Below the pieces are notes generated by a model that saw only the letters and a list, made by a program, of their open reading frames with translations, was not told the DNA's origin and searched no databases. Made by a program: the position numbers and the translations under genes. This document shows, piece by piece, positions 1 to 12,547 of a stretch of 64,000 bases of DNA (positions within the stretch are counted from its first letter, which is position 1; every line of letters begins with the position of its first letter). Source of the stretch: Lojkania enalia (Eukaryota; Ascomycota; Dothideomycetes; Pleosporales); assembly GCA_010094045.1 (NCBI GenBank), contig ML986638.1:1-64000 (forward strand). Direction: 5' to 3'.

Positions 1-679
1 AATTTGCAATGATCCATTTCAGACTCGGTAGAACCATGGCAACAGCGACGCACCGAGCTCACGCTGTCTCGCGCCAGCCTTTCGCCATTAGGCAGCTTCA
101 AATGTAATAGAGCATCTATTACCATAGATAGACGCTCTATCGAGTATGAGTTGGGAAAATCTGATGGATGATTAATTTAGTATTAGCTGCTACCACCTAG
201 CTTAAATGCCGATATAGAACTGCTAACCTAGTAGCAAAATACTTTACGTGGCGTTTATGTCGTCTCTTTATTCACTATAGTATATTATCCTAGAGCTGGC
301 AATGGCTAGCCTTATATAGGCAATCAGCCCCATGGATGGATGGACCTTAATACATTTGTCTTCGAGCATAATCATTTCAGCTTCAACGAAGCGTCCCTCT
401 TCGCCGGCGCACTAGGCCGCCGACTTCGCTTTCTTGGTTTCACGCATGATTGAAACCTGTGTATTGTGCACATTTCAGCAGGCCTGAGCAAGGACAAAGG
501 ATTGTAACATATCATTCACGTCTATGAATGGTCAGGAGCGCTCGAGGCTCAACTGACCAATCTAAGCCTCAATTGACCCATCTATGCCACGTCACAAAAT
601 GCACGCTCAAACAATGTGCTGACAATACCACCCACATCAGCAGAGTCTAAAGAATAAAGCTTACAGCATGCATCGGACA
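1..679. other. intergenic, 3' flank of VIP1
   Basis: This AT-rich stretch lies beyond the VIP1 stop codon. No ORF of convincing composition, tRNA or repeat was seen. It probably holds the VIP1 3' UTR and unassigned flanking DNA. Confidence 0.6.
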
Positions 680-3600
680 CTAATGCTCCAAAGCAGGGGG
701 AGGCAAGGCTGTCTCCTCAATGTCTTTATTTTCCTCCTTATCTTTCTCCTGCTCCTTGAAGCTACCCTTTTCAAGCTGATCATACTCCTTGCCGTTCGTT
801 TTCGGCATCCTGAATGCATCTGGAACCTTTTCGAAGAGGTTGATAGCGACGAAGGATTTGGGTAGTTTGACGCTGCATGGATGTTAATACCATTGTCATT
901 GGAGCGGGAGGAGTAGTAAACAAGGAACATACGTATGGAACTTGGCCCGCAAAGTCTCTAGACATTCTCTCCAATCAAGATGAGCCGTTAGACTTCGCCG
1001 CGGGGAAAACCCAATCATATGTCTGGAATCGAGTTGTCTATTGAGGGAATTAGTATACACATTGGTTGGGCGAAGAAAGTATCGACTTACACGTCCAATG
1101 GCGCAAAAGCATGACAGCCGGGCGAGAGAGTTATCTTGATACTGTAGTTGAAAGAATTGGGCTCATCCTCAGATGTGGGATTCTCTGATTCGTACAACTC
1201 GAAACCAATCTGTGAGAGATAATCAAGCTCTGGAATAGCGTTACGTTCAATCTTCGTCTTGATACCGCCTTCGAGAATACAGTTGAGAAGAGTGTAAATG
1301 TGTGATTCTTTGGTGAAATAAAAAAAAGATTTTGGAGCGTCAGAGGCCTGCAGCTCTTCCAGGTCTTCAACAATTTCTCGTAGAAGAGGAAGAGAGGTGA
1401 GCAAGCCAATCTCAAGCTTTTCTTCAGCATCTATGCCATACTCCTGTGGGCCGATATAATCAAACAAAACCTTGGACAAGTGATACATCTCGCGTAACTT
1501 GAACAATCTCGCGTCAACTTGCGCTTTAGACGAAGCATTGCCTACGCCAGTGTACAGTTTGAAGTAGGATTCATGTGGATACGTTGGTAGAGGTGTTGGC
1601 CTGGTAGAAATTTCCGAACGACGTCTAAAACCTAATCGATGCGTGATAGTGCCTCGTTCTGGTGGTTTTTCGGCGCTTTGGTCCTTTGATTCCGCCTTTG
1701 GCGTAGCTTCAGTTTGACTTATTTGTGGTTTTTGTTGGCTCTCGGTCGACGGCTGCCTACTATCCGTAACAGAGCCTTCCTCGAGGAAAGTAGCATCTGG
1801 TGTGAAAACCCACTCGAGGAATTGCCGGTTGTGAAGGGCGTCGAACTTCATTGTGTCATAGAGCTCGGAGATTTTACTAGGGTCCACCTTATCTGCGTCA
1901 CTGAACTCCTTAAACAGTTTTTCCCATCGTTCTTTAAACAATTCGGGCCCCTCATTACAGCACCAGCGGGACTGGATTGAATTTACATTCGTGGCTTGAG
2001 GCAGAGCGCCGACATAGCCCGATGAGGTATCGCCAGAGGGACTTGCAATGGCACTGAGAGATGAAACAGCTCCTGATTCTGTGTACAGTTAGCACGGTAA
2101 AGCTGTAATCTACCTCTTCACTTACCCAACTTCTTGAAGTTGTGGTTCATCACCCGTTGGTGAAATTTCATTAAATCGACGACCTGTTTGGCAACAATAT
2201 AAGGTTCGGGGACGTCTTTGGGCCAAGCAAACTGAGGAGGTGCTTTGTCACCTGCTCGAAGTAATGTCTTGAGTTTCTTTTTGACCTTGTCCATCTCATC
2301 CTTTGCCGCATTAGAGTCGTCCAGTAGATCCTTACGAATTACAATGTGATCAGACGGGAACTGGGCTTTCTCAACAAAAGAAGCAGCGAATATCTGAGCA
2401 CTAGTAGTAACACGTCGTTCGGAGCTGCTAAATATAGAGACGTCATCGAGAACTTCTCTGTTCATCAATAGCAAATCGTTCCTGAAATTGGCCCCCATGT
2501 CCTGTGCCTGATGGCGTGCTGAGTGAGTTGGTTCTCCTCCCCATTTGATAATTAATTGTAATTTATCAAGGATCAAATTATTTTCTGCCGCAGAAATACG
2601 GGACAACGTGACACCTGACATAGAGTCGCTTCCTTTTTGAGTCAACTCTATGGGGACATCAGATGTATCGCCTGTCGAAGATCCTGCTCTGTGTCTTTCC
2701 GGAGAGTGGTGGTCAGGATTACCCTCTGAGGCAGGGATTTGCCCCCCACTAGGTATCATTTCGTCCTTTCGTCGTTTCCGAAACATGGGCTTGATCTGCA
2801 CCTTGGTGCCTGGCCACGCTCCCTTTTTGTTCAGACATAACCTCAATTCACGAAGTTTCTTGGGATCCTCGATACCTTCCTCGATTGCTAGCTTGACTGC
2901 ATCGCTCACGCTCTGCAACGCGGCCTCTCCAATCAGCAAAACTTCCTCTTGATGGCCCTTCAGAAGGTCGACAAAGGGCCTAGTATGGAAAGTATATTTG
3001 AATTTCTGCTTCGGGGTACGATCGGCATGCCTCACCACCGAGACCACGCCCTTGAGCTTCCACTGGGCTTTAGAAGCGGGAGGCGGCACATTGACTTGTT
3101 CTTCAGAGTGCGAGCCTTGTATATCAGGAACAGGGTCTTGATTGCGAACACCTCGTGGCAAGAGAAGGTCCGGTTCGGACTTTGGAGCGCTAGCTACTGC
3201 GGCTGAATACGGCTTTTCGACACCGGGAGAAGCCGTCATAGGAGTGGCACTTAGCGATGCTTCAGGAGACGAGGGCACGGTACTAGGATGATAGCCTCCT
3301 AGAATGTGAGATACATGCGGATGATGGCTACCTAGTTTGGACATACTGGGTGACTTAAAGAGACCTTTCAGCGATTGCCGGTGACGAACGGGATTCTTTC
3401 CGGAAACTCCTGCGGATTTATCAATGTCGTCTTGGCTGTCAGTTGGAATGGGCTGAGGTGTCCCTTTCCTCTCCTTGCGCTGGACCTCTTTAAGAAACAT
3501 TTCCTTGAGAATGTTGGCCGCCCTATCATAATACTCCATGTTGTCCTTGACGAAGCTCCAGCCGTTGACGTCGATCACGTAGCTGCGATCCCCAGCCCGA

Positions 3601-5436
3601 AGAAGGTCGAAACCACAGACTCTCTGCCCAAAACCCTCCGATATCTTGGCGGCCATGGCCTTTTCAGAGTCAGTTAGTTTGGTCACATAACGAACCTCCT
3701 TACCACTGGGGTTGCGCTTAACAATCCCATCGACGACAGGAGACTTCCTCGTTTCTGCGTGACAAAAAGTCGGGCCGACAGTGTAGGCTTTGACATCTTC
3801 AGCATTCTCCACCTGAAGAAATTGCTCATATATATAACTACTCGTCGGATCAGAAATGGACCTTGGAATATCCAGAGTCTCGTCTTTTTCGGAACTTTTG
3901 TTGTTGACCTTTCTAAATAGTCTGCGGCCGCCGCCTCCATCCTTTTGATGATAATATATATTGATATTGTGGTCTTCTCCGCTAACCGGCTTTTCTACAA
4001 ATGGTTTGGTGAGCGTCATGCCATCTACTCGAATCGTGTTTCCGCCATCGATGAGCTCGACGCTCTTTGGAGATGCAAAACCCCCACCGGTGCCGTCGTT
4101 TGGACCAGGTAACCTGACTCCAGTGCGGTCAAACAGAATTTTAGCGAATTCGGTGGACTGCAACTTTGGCCCACCATCCCGACTAACTTCTAGTCGTTTT
4201 GGGGTGGGCACATTCAGCCTGTCGAGGATCTGTAAACACAAGCGACGATCCCACAAGACTTGTTGCATAGGCAAATCGTTGACACAGAAGGGTTTTCGCA
4301 ACCGGACGTAGGCGATTGCTTTGTCCAAGGGAAATCCGTCCGAGAAGAAAGATATTAGGAAATCGCAGACGGGCCAATTTTCCACGTCCTCGTCCAGAAT
4401 GATTTTGTCCCCAAAAATCTTGACTTCAAAGTCATCTACGAGCTTCCCGAAGATGTTCCGCGCAGGCTTGCTCCGGGCCTTGGACTCGAGCGCGCAGACC
4501 CCAATAACGCCCTGCTTGGGCTTCTTCGGGTCCCTCATGTCTCTGCTTCCCGGACTGCTGCTGGCCCCGGTGCTTCCACTGATCCGCCTACTTGCCGTCG
4601 TGCGGCTCCGCGAGCGCCTGGGGGGTTCTGAGCGAGGGTTCGAGGTGGGAGGTTGGAGCTGGGACTGGGGTTGGCCGAGCTGGGGGGAGGTAGAAATATG
4701 GTGTGGCCCAATGTGGGGGGTGGGGGGGAGGCCCGAATAGCCCGTCTGGTCCATTGGGAAGAGCAACTGGGTTGGAGAGACTTTCACGCCGAGGCTGCCG
4801 CTGTGGCTCGAAGTAGTGACCGACAGGGAGGAAGTAGCTGTGGTGGTGTGGCCCTCAAGTCTTGCTACAAGAGCTGTCAGCAACCCAAGTACTCCCGTGC
4901 TGCTGCACGCTGACGAAAAATTACGTGCCTTCTGGTTCCGAACCTGCGACCGAGCTTGGCCCACTCCGCCCTCGTGTGGTATTATAGATTGTCGACCCAA
5001 GGGAATACAGGGACGAAAAGGACATGCGATGCGATTCCGTATCCGCGTCCGGCATGGGCGTGAGCGTGTTGTATGCAGTGTCCGGCAGCGTCAGCGCGTG
5101 CGAAGAGGCCAGACCTCCGTTGCGCGCAGCCTCTAATGTGGGCGTCGTGTCGGTCTCGTCCGGATTGGAGGCGCTTCTGACAGGCGCAGCATTGTCAAGG
5201 TGGTCAGAGGCCTTTGAGGGTCTTCTGGAGGAAAACTGCCTGGCTATCGCCATGGCCTTTGAGGCCGGCGGCGGCATCGACACACTCGCGCGCTCCACAT
5301 TGCCACCGCCGGTCTCTGGTTCCGATGACCTCGCTTTCCTGCTGACCGGGAAGGAATTGGCTCCTGATGCCAGGAGATAGGGGGTCGTTCGTGATTTTGT
5401 ACTCTCGGCACTGGCTGTGCGGGAGAGCTGCTCCAT
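680..5436 (-). CDS. VIP1: inositol hexakisphosphate/diphosphoinositol-pentakisphosphate kinase (Vip1/Asp1 family)
   Basis: This is a bifunctional inositol pyrophosphate enzyme of the PPIP5K family. It makes 1-InsP7/InsP8, which signal in phosphate sensing, polarity and morphogenesis. I read five exons: 5436..4925, 4800..2126, 2078..1091, 1037..933 and 872..680, giving about 1490 residues. A low-complexity Ser/Pro N-terminus precedes an ATP-grasp kinase domain (roughly residues 270-610, beginning [14 protein letters not shown]). A histidine-acid-phosphatase-like domain follows, with the signature [12 protein letters not shown] near residue 760. The last exon carries the family-typical [18 protein letters not shown] and an acidic tail. 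The first intron (4924..4801) is the least certain: it was chosen because its donor and acceptor phases match. The gene is divergent from UTP21. Family identity is very secure; the exact N-terminus is not. Confidence 0.94.
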
Positions 5437-6209
5437 TGGGCTGGCTTATTCTCCCGCGCTGACAGATGCGCACACGCAGGATGTCCGAGGCCGTGGGTTG
5501 GGTTGCTTTTGCTTTTCAAGCGACAGCGACTTGACGCCCGAGCGCCATGACGTACCCAGCTACGGTGCTTTCCAGCAGGGAGATATTTGTAGAGGCGTTT
5601 CACTTCAGCAGTAATGTAGTAGTGCGTGATTGACGGCGTTCACCTAACTTTGTATGCCGTCAGCGTGCCCACGTTGACGTTGTCCACCGCATCTCTTCTA
5701 TCTGCGGCCATCGGCGCCGCATGGGGGCAAAGGAAGATGTGAGTGGACGAGTGCGTGCCTGCGTCACCTGCAGGCTCTCTCCCTGGTCAGCTACTTCATC
5801 TAGCACAGGGACCGCGTATCGGAATTATCGCTTCAGAAAAACTACATAGTCGCACCGAAACAGGTTGGGTGTGTCCTCTTGCTTGTCCATCATGGTCCCT
5901 AGCGAGCATCACACACTACAACTCCGAGCCCAAACACACAAGGCTTCGATTCAGAGATGGGTAGAGTGGTAGTTGGTAGTAGCAGCACTGCAGAACGAAT
6001 TGACGGCCAGTGCTAATTACTGGGTCTCTGGCAATTCATCGTGAGCTGCCATCCCTGTGTCGATCGCTTGGCGCGGGGTGTGTGCAGATCTCCGCCAAAC
6101 TTTTCTTTCGCCGACAGCCTGTGTCTGGCGATTTGCGACAGCTCCACCGAAAGCTCAGCCCTCCTCCATCTCCGCAGCACAGCACGACTGCACGACCTGT
6201 CTCTTCGTC
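5437..6209. promoter_or_regulatory. divergent promoter region between VIP1 and UTP21
   Basis: These 773 bp separate the two divergent start codons. The stretch is GC-balanced with several short upstream ATGs on both strands. No convincing coding exon was found. It must hold both promoters and 5' leaders. Confidence 0.6.
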
Positions 6210-9200
6210 ATGCCGGCTCATATTATACCAGATACGGCTCCCAATGGGCCTCTAGCCAAGCGCCAGAAGCTAGAGGCTCGGGTCGCAAAAGGCTCTGAAT
6301 CAGTTGTACACAGATCGAAGATATTTGCGCCGTTTAGGGTATGCTCTCAACCCTATGCTACAGATCCGATAAGCTGATAGTGTATCCTCGCAGACTATTG
6401 GTCTCGTCTCTCCTACAAATGTTCCGTTCACAGCGCTCCCTCTCGGAAAAACGACCTTCCAAATTACCACCTCCGTCGGTCGGTCGCTGCAGACTTATGA
6501 CCTGAAGAGGGGCTTAAATCTTGTTTTCGTCACAAGGCCTCAGACTCCCGAGAAGATTACGGCGACGTTAGCATGGAAAAAGTTCGTCCTTGCTTCTTGG
6601 GGCGGCCAGGAAGCGAGAGCATCAAAAGGGGTGTGGCTTTTTCAGCGAGGGAAGAAGGTGGCAGAATTGGAAGTACCGCGGGGAATGACTGAGAACATAA
6701 CACAGTTCATAATTTTCGGAGACTGGATTGTGGGAAGTTGTGCAACCAGGATTGAGGTATGGAAATCTTCGACCCTCGAACATTATACGACCCTCCAGGG
6801 CGCGTCATCCAGCCCACTCTCGGGAGGTATTCGCAATATGCCCACGTACCTCAACAAGATATTTGTTGGTAGGCAGGATGGTTCAGTGGAGATTTGGAAC
6901 GTAAACACAGCCAAACTCTTATATACTCTCCTCCCTCCGGCGTCAAGCTTTGGCGCCGTAACCGCTTTGGAACCGACGCCCGCTCTATCCCTTCTAGGCA
7001 TAGCATATGAATCCGGCCCCGTTATCATTCATGACGTCCGAAAAGATACCGAGGTTCTAAGAGTGAACGTCGGAGGGGCATCCAAGTCCCCTGTCACTTC
7101 GATTTCGTTTAGGACAGACGGCATGGGAGCAGGAGATGATGGCCGAAAAGATGGCGTAATGGCCACTGCAAGCCGCAGCAATGGCGATATTACCTTTTGG
7201 GACTTGAATGAAGGCGGCCGGAAAATGGGAGTCTTGCGCAGCGCCCATAACCCTCCACCTTCGGCCGGTGGGGGAATCGGTGGCGGTATCAGCAAGATTG
7301 AATTTTTGGCTGGCCAATCAGCCCTTGTATCAAGTGGCTTAGATAATTCTTTGAAGAGTTGGATCTTTGACGAGGCCCCTTTCTCTCCAACTCCACGCAT
7401 TCTCAATTCTCGAGGTGGACACTCGGCTCCTTTATCAACCATGCATTTTCTACCCTCGGGCTCTGATGGTACGGATGATATGGGGAAGTGGTTACTTAGT
7501 GGAAGCCTAGATCGGAGTCTATGGGGTTGGAGCTTGCGACGGGACGGACAAAGCACAGAAATCAGCCAAGGAGGCATTCAGAAAAAGGCTAAGAAAATGG
7601 GACTTCTCAATGATAGTGCTTCAGATTCTAGGATTCATGCTAAACTGGAGGACCTCAGAGCCCCGGCCATAACATGCATCGCATGTTCACTCAACCGGGA
7701 CGGGGGTATGGGAGCAATTCCCGGCGTGACAGGTATTTGGAACAACTCTACGAAACCTAAGGGCGACAAGGGAGCTACAGAGGCGAACATGACTGGATGG
7801 GAAAGTATTATCACGGGACATCTTGGAGATAAGATTGCAAGAACATGGTTTTGGGGTCGAAAACGAGCCGGAAGATGGGCTTTTCAGACAGGGGATAGCA
7901 CTGAAGTTACGGTTTGTCTCACGAGCCCTCTTCGTTTCTAATATTCTAACACTTCGTAGAGTGTTGCTGTGTCATCCTGCGGCACTTTTGCCCTGATAGG
8001 ATCAGCCGGCGGTGCTCTCGACATGTATAACCTCCAATCAGGCATTCACCGCAGGAGATTTCCAGCTCGACTCACTCCAGCAGAGGCGAAGCAGTCGAAG
8101 ATCCAGCAGCTACAGGCAGAGAATGCAGTTGAAAACCCCGATATGTCTTCTGCTAAGTTTGGCAAGGGGCAAGGCAAGCATAAGGCAGCCATTACTGGAA
8201 TTGTAGTTGATAGCTTGAATCGGGTCGTTATTAGTACTGGAGAAGATGGCAAAGTGAAGGTCAGTAACGTGTACAACCCGATTTGGTAAGTGTCACTGAC
8301 AACTTATCTCAGTTCTGGGACTTTGCTTCAGGCCTGCTTTTTCATGAGATTGATTGGTATCCTATGACCAAGATTCTTGGCCTACGTTACCATTGCGGCA
8401 GTGACCTCGTGGCATTGAATTGCGATGATGGGTCTATTCGAGTTGTTGATATCGAGACTAAGAAGCTCATCCGAGAACTTTGGGCATCGTCATCTACTAC
8501 ACAACTGAAAATCGTTGATTACACGTTTTCTAATGATGGACGGTGGATCATATCTGCAGCATCTGATGCTATCATTAGAGTCTGGGACCTTCCGACCGGT
8601 CACCTTATTGATGCAATGAAGCTGTCCAAGCCGTGCACCACAATCGCTATCTCCCCTACAGGCGAATATCTAGCGACAGCGCAAGAGGGAGATGTAGGAG
8701 TGAATATCTGGACGAATCGGACCCTCTTTACACATGCATCAACCCGGCATATTTCCGAGAAAGAGATTGCCACGTTGAACGCTCCTACCGTGTCAGGGGA
8801 GGGCGGAGAGGGCATCATAGAGGCCGCTGCAGAAGAGGAGCAAGACCAAGAACAGGATCTTGATGAGACCATGGTTCCGATAATGGATCAGCTGAGTGAT
8901 CGCATCACAACGCTTAGTCTTGTACCAAAATCACGATGGCAGACACTACTACATCTCGATATCATCCGGGTTCGAAATAAGCCCAAAGAAGCGCCCAAAA
9001 TCCCGGAGAAAGCGCCTTTCTTCCTCCCCTCGCTTTCCCAGAACCAGACATCCAGCATAGCATCAGATACTCCCGCCCTCCCTTCCCGAGAGCCCACATC
9101 AAGAATAGCAAGCTCTACTCTAGCCTCCAAGTCATCTACCGCGTCGTCGACCAACGAATTTACGCGACGAATCGCCCTTGCCGCGGAAAGCGGGGATTGC

Positions 9201-9527
9201 TCGCCTCTGCTTTCTCTACTCGCTTCGCTTCCACCTTCAGCCGCCGATATTGCAATTCGAACACTGGATACAACACCTCCGTACACGGAGCTCCAAACAT
9301 TCATACAAGCGCTCACTACGAAACTACGCGAAAGAAAAGATTATGAGTTGGTGCAGACATGGATGAGCGTTTTCTTGAGGCTTCATGGTGATACGGTAGT
9401 TAGAGAAGTAGAGCTAGTCGAAGAATTGCAGGAGTGGCAGGAAGAAGCAAAGCGGGAAAGAGAGAGGGTCGGCGGTTTGGTTGGCTACAGTGTCGGCGTT
9501 GTAGGATGGGTGAGAAGTGCACGATAG
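6210..9527 (+). CDS. UTP21: U3 snoRNP / small-subunit processome WD40 protein Utp21 (WDR36 family)
   Basis: This nucleolar component of the 90S pre-ribosome (UTP-B subcomplex) is needed for 18S rRNA processing. Four exons fit in phase: 6210..6338, 6394..7911, 7960..8259 and 8313..9527, giving 1053 residues, a normal length for the family. The N-terminus (KIFAPFR joined to TIGLVS) leads into two WD40 propellers. Typical blades include GSVEIWNV, KSWIFDE, GEDGKVKFWDF and IIRVWDL. The last 200-250 residues form the helical Utp21 C-terminal domain, preceded by an acidic linker around 8810-8870. The join GKVK|FWDF across the third intron is a strong check of the splice. The start is the first ATG whose frame continues through intron 1. 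Confidence 0.95.
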
Positions 9528-10328
9528 TAGATCTCCGCGCACAGAACATGAATCAATTGATGGGCGTCACCGAACTGGCGCCAATTCTTGGATCCGTATC
9601 TAGTGTTCTGTCCCTCAGTTGTAAAAGATTTATATTGAGACCCATGTGCTCATTACTGTTGGGTATGTCGTTGCGTGTACCGTTTTTGACGTCTGTTGCT
9701 ACATCTGAAGAGGTATCGGTCGAATAACGGCGGAAGAATCGTTCATGTCTAGTATTGTGCCCATACACCACCAGGAGGAAAAAAATTCGGTGTGAAATGT
9801 CTGTTACAGATAGGTGCCAAATATGAGGACATTATATAATGCTTGGATGGTGTTTACTAGGTATGCTCTGACAACAAAGGGGTGCATTGCCAATTCACCA
9901 CCAGCGATAGATCGCTGCTTGAGCCGCTAAAAGTTTGTAGTCTGCTATTTACAATAGCTTATAGTAGGAACCGCTAGATTTGAGGATTAATAAAGCTTAG
10001 TTGGATAATAAAAAGGGGAGAGAAAACTTTAGAGGCTGTCATAAACATGCTGTATTAATAGTAATGCTCGTTCAGACCAAACTCTCAGCCGTTTGGTCTG
10101 TGCTAAACCGAGTTCAGGCAATGCTAATATTAGTGCCCGAAATTCAGCCCAGCCCACAACGGCGACTTTAAGACGTCTACCGGCTTCCTCTTTGGACCCT
10201 ACAACCACAGCTTGTACACGCGCCACGCCCTCGCATCGCATTCCACACATATCCATCTCCAGACTAAGGCCTTCGCGGCGCCAAGAGCTGTCCACTATCT
10301 CGTTTCTGGCAAACGAGATGCCGGCACC
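9528..10328. other. intergenic, UTP21 3' end and promoter of next gene
   Basis: This is AT-rich DNA with no recognisable coding exon. It holds the UTP21 terminator region and the promoter of the transcription-factor-like gene. Short ORFs here lack family features. Confidence 0.55.
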
Positions 10329-12547
10329 ATGGATTCTTCTGGTAGCCAAGACGATGGCAACAAAGGAGGCCGCAGAACTGGGAAGCGGCCTGGCCCTATG
10401 AAGTTCATGTTCATCGATTCCACCAGTCATGGCACCAATGCGAAGCCGGATAAGGCCGTCCGGTCGTTTGTCATGCATCAGGCCCGAAGACAGAAGCCTT
10501 GGAGTACTCGACAAAAGCTTATGCAAAGTCCATCTACCGAGGACGCCCCCAGGGCCGGAAACAGGATCCAGGGCTCCAATCAAAAGCAGGACGATGTTGA
10601 TTATGATGAGATATTTCCACTTGAATCGCCATGGTCTGAGGTCATCCCGAGTCCAAGTGCATCAAAGCCCCAGCCACTAGGGTCGCCTGTTGCTTCTATA
10701 AGTGGCAGTAGTAACAGCAGTGGGAGCGACAGCCTACAATGCACAACACCACCATCTAGCCACGGCAGCATATATGATGCTACGGTTCACCCTAAAACAC
10801 CTCATCGTCGGCAGGCGCACACGGCGTTGGCCCGACAGGATGGATTGGCTCTTGGGGTTTTGGATCCATTTGACTGTCTGGTTGTGCGGACAGATTCTAA
10901 GACGAGTACATTGATTGACCACTGTAAGCCTACCGAATGCTTTTGACTCTAAGCTAGACATTGAGCGTTGGGTTGTAGTTGTGAGCAACATGTCAACAAA
11001 TCTCTTGCCGATAGACTTGCACAAATTGGCAACGAAAGCGACGACACAATGGGTGGCTAAATCAATGCGAGATGCAACGAGTGCACCTTTTGCTTACGCC
11101 ATGCTGACTGGAACTGCACTACATCTCCGAGGACTGGGAGTGGCCAACATCGAAAACCCGCTGTATTACAAGGCGCAGGCGATATCGGAAATCAACAAAC
11201 TACTATCGGATCCGAGGACTAGCATCGAGGACAACAACATAACTGCTGTCTTCATGCTCCTCTGCATTGAGGAGAGCCAGATCGTACCAGGTAATAAACA
11301 GCACGACGGCACAGACTGGAGTGAGATGCAGAGAGCAATACATCTGAACGGTCTCCGAACCATGATACAGCAAAGAGGCGGTCTCGCTTCCCTAGGCTCG
11401 AACAAATGCCTGCAGGTCTTTTTATTAATGTGAGCTACACCAATAACCTGCATCCCCATATTAATACCCCACCATTACCCGCACCCCCATTTGTATAGCT
11501 TCCACTGCTCCCGTCAAATTCATGCATCCTTAGTATGGGTAGATGCCGACAACATGGTGGGCAGAGGACAGTTTAGGAATAGCCCTTCTCCCGCCTTTGG
11601 CGTCCTAAGCACGAAAGAAGACAACAAGGGCTAAGCTATGCAACACCCACTGCCCTTCTTCGCGGACCTGCGTACACTCAATCTCGTCTCGCCGGCTCAG
11701 TCACCGCTAACTCGTTACCGCTAGGCACAGCATGGCTCATTGCATCGCTGCTTTCCAGCAGCCTTACGCCAACCTCCTTGATAGCAGCGGGGCGCCACAG
11801 AAGTACGACCTACCCTCGCCTCGGTCTCGGCCCTCGTCGAACCGCCTACTGCGGCTCTTCCGCGATCTCAGGCTTGACAGGGAACTCTATGATATCATTT
11901 TTAATATCGCCGTCTTCACCGGGGATCTCGGTCATTGGTTTGAAGATCGGAAATGCCCATTTGATCCATTAGAGCTCCAAAAACATGCTTGTTTATTGAT
12001 GTATGCCCTCTTCAACTGGTATGCCGAAGGCGGAAAAGAAAGGACGCCGTTGGATCAAAGTGTTTGCTTGGGTCTACTCATATTTGTTGTTAAAGCCTCG
12101 CATCCTTATGATCCTTCGTATCGAGCTATCATTCTGACGACGGTGAAGAAGCTGAGAGCGGCCTTGACAACAACGAGCATTTTTCGCTGGGCCAAATCTC
12201 CGGACCTGCTTTTATGGACGCTCACAATGGGAGCGGTAGCTGCGCAAGGAAGTTCGGAGGTTGCATTCTTCTCACAGTATTGCTCTGTGGCTTTTGCGGA
12301 CGCGGGATGCGACGAGACGACGGCAGAGGAGCTGCTGGAAAGGATGAAGAAGTGTTTGTGGATTCCAAACGTTTTCGATGAGGAAGTGAAGAGGCTTTGG
12401 ACCCAGATGGGCCTAGTCAAAGGTGAGGAAGAAGATCAGAATGAGATGCCTAACGGTCAAGAGGGGGGATTGATCAGCCCCGAGATCAACGAGGACGACA
12501 TTGTGGGTATGCTAACGTCCGCCCGGTTCTTTCCAAATAAAAAGTAA
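10329..12547 (+). CDS. fungal transcription-factor-like protein (C6-family middle-region type, no zinc cluster seen)
   Basis: The protein opens with a basic segment and KFMFIDSTSHG, followed by an AVRSFVMHQARR-like motif. Many Pezizomycotina proteins of the fungal-specific transcription factor/DUF3468 type begin this way; they are sometimes mislabelled tachykinin family. I see no N-terminal Zn2Cys6 cluster. Supported exons are 10329..10923, 10979..11429 and an exon starting at 11499, which runs in frame through a WVDADN segment. A long helical C-terminal part (11732..12547) resembles the ligand-binding-like half of such regulators. Between about 11575 and 11735 I could not find a phase-compatible GT-AG intron: the third exon reaches a stop near 11632. 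Either a weak donor is used or the gene is damaged there. A regulatory role is inferred from family resemblance only. Confidence 0.65.

Noticed and set aside
5820..5965. Possible tRNA around a TTCGATTC-like T-loop sequence
   Set aside because: No matching acceptor, D-arm or anticodon stems could be folded around it.
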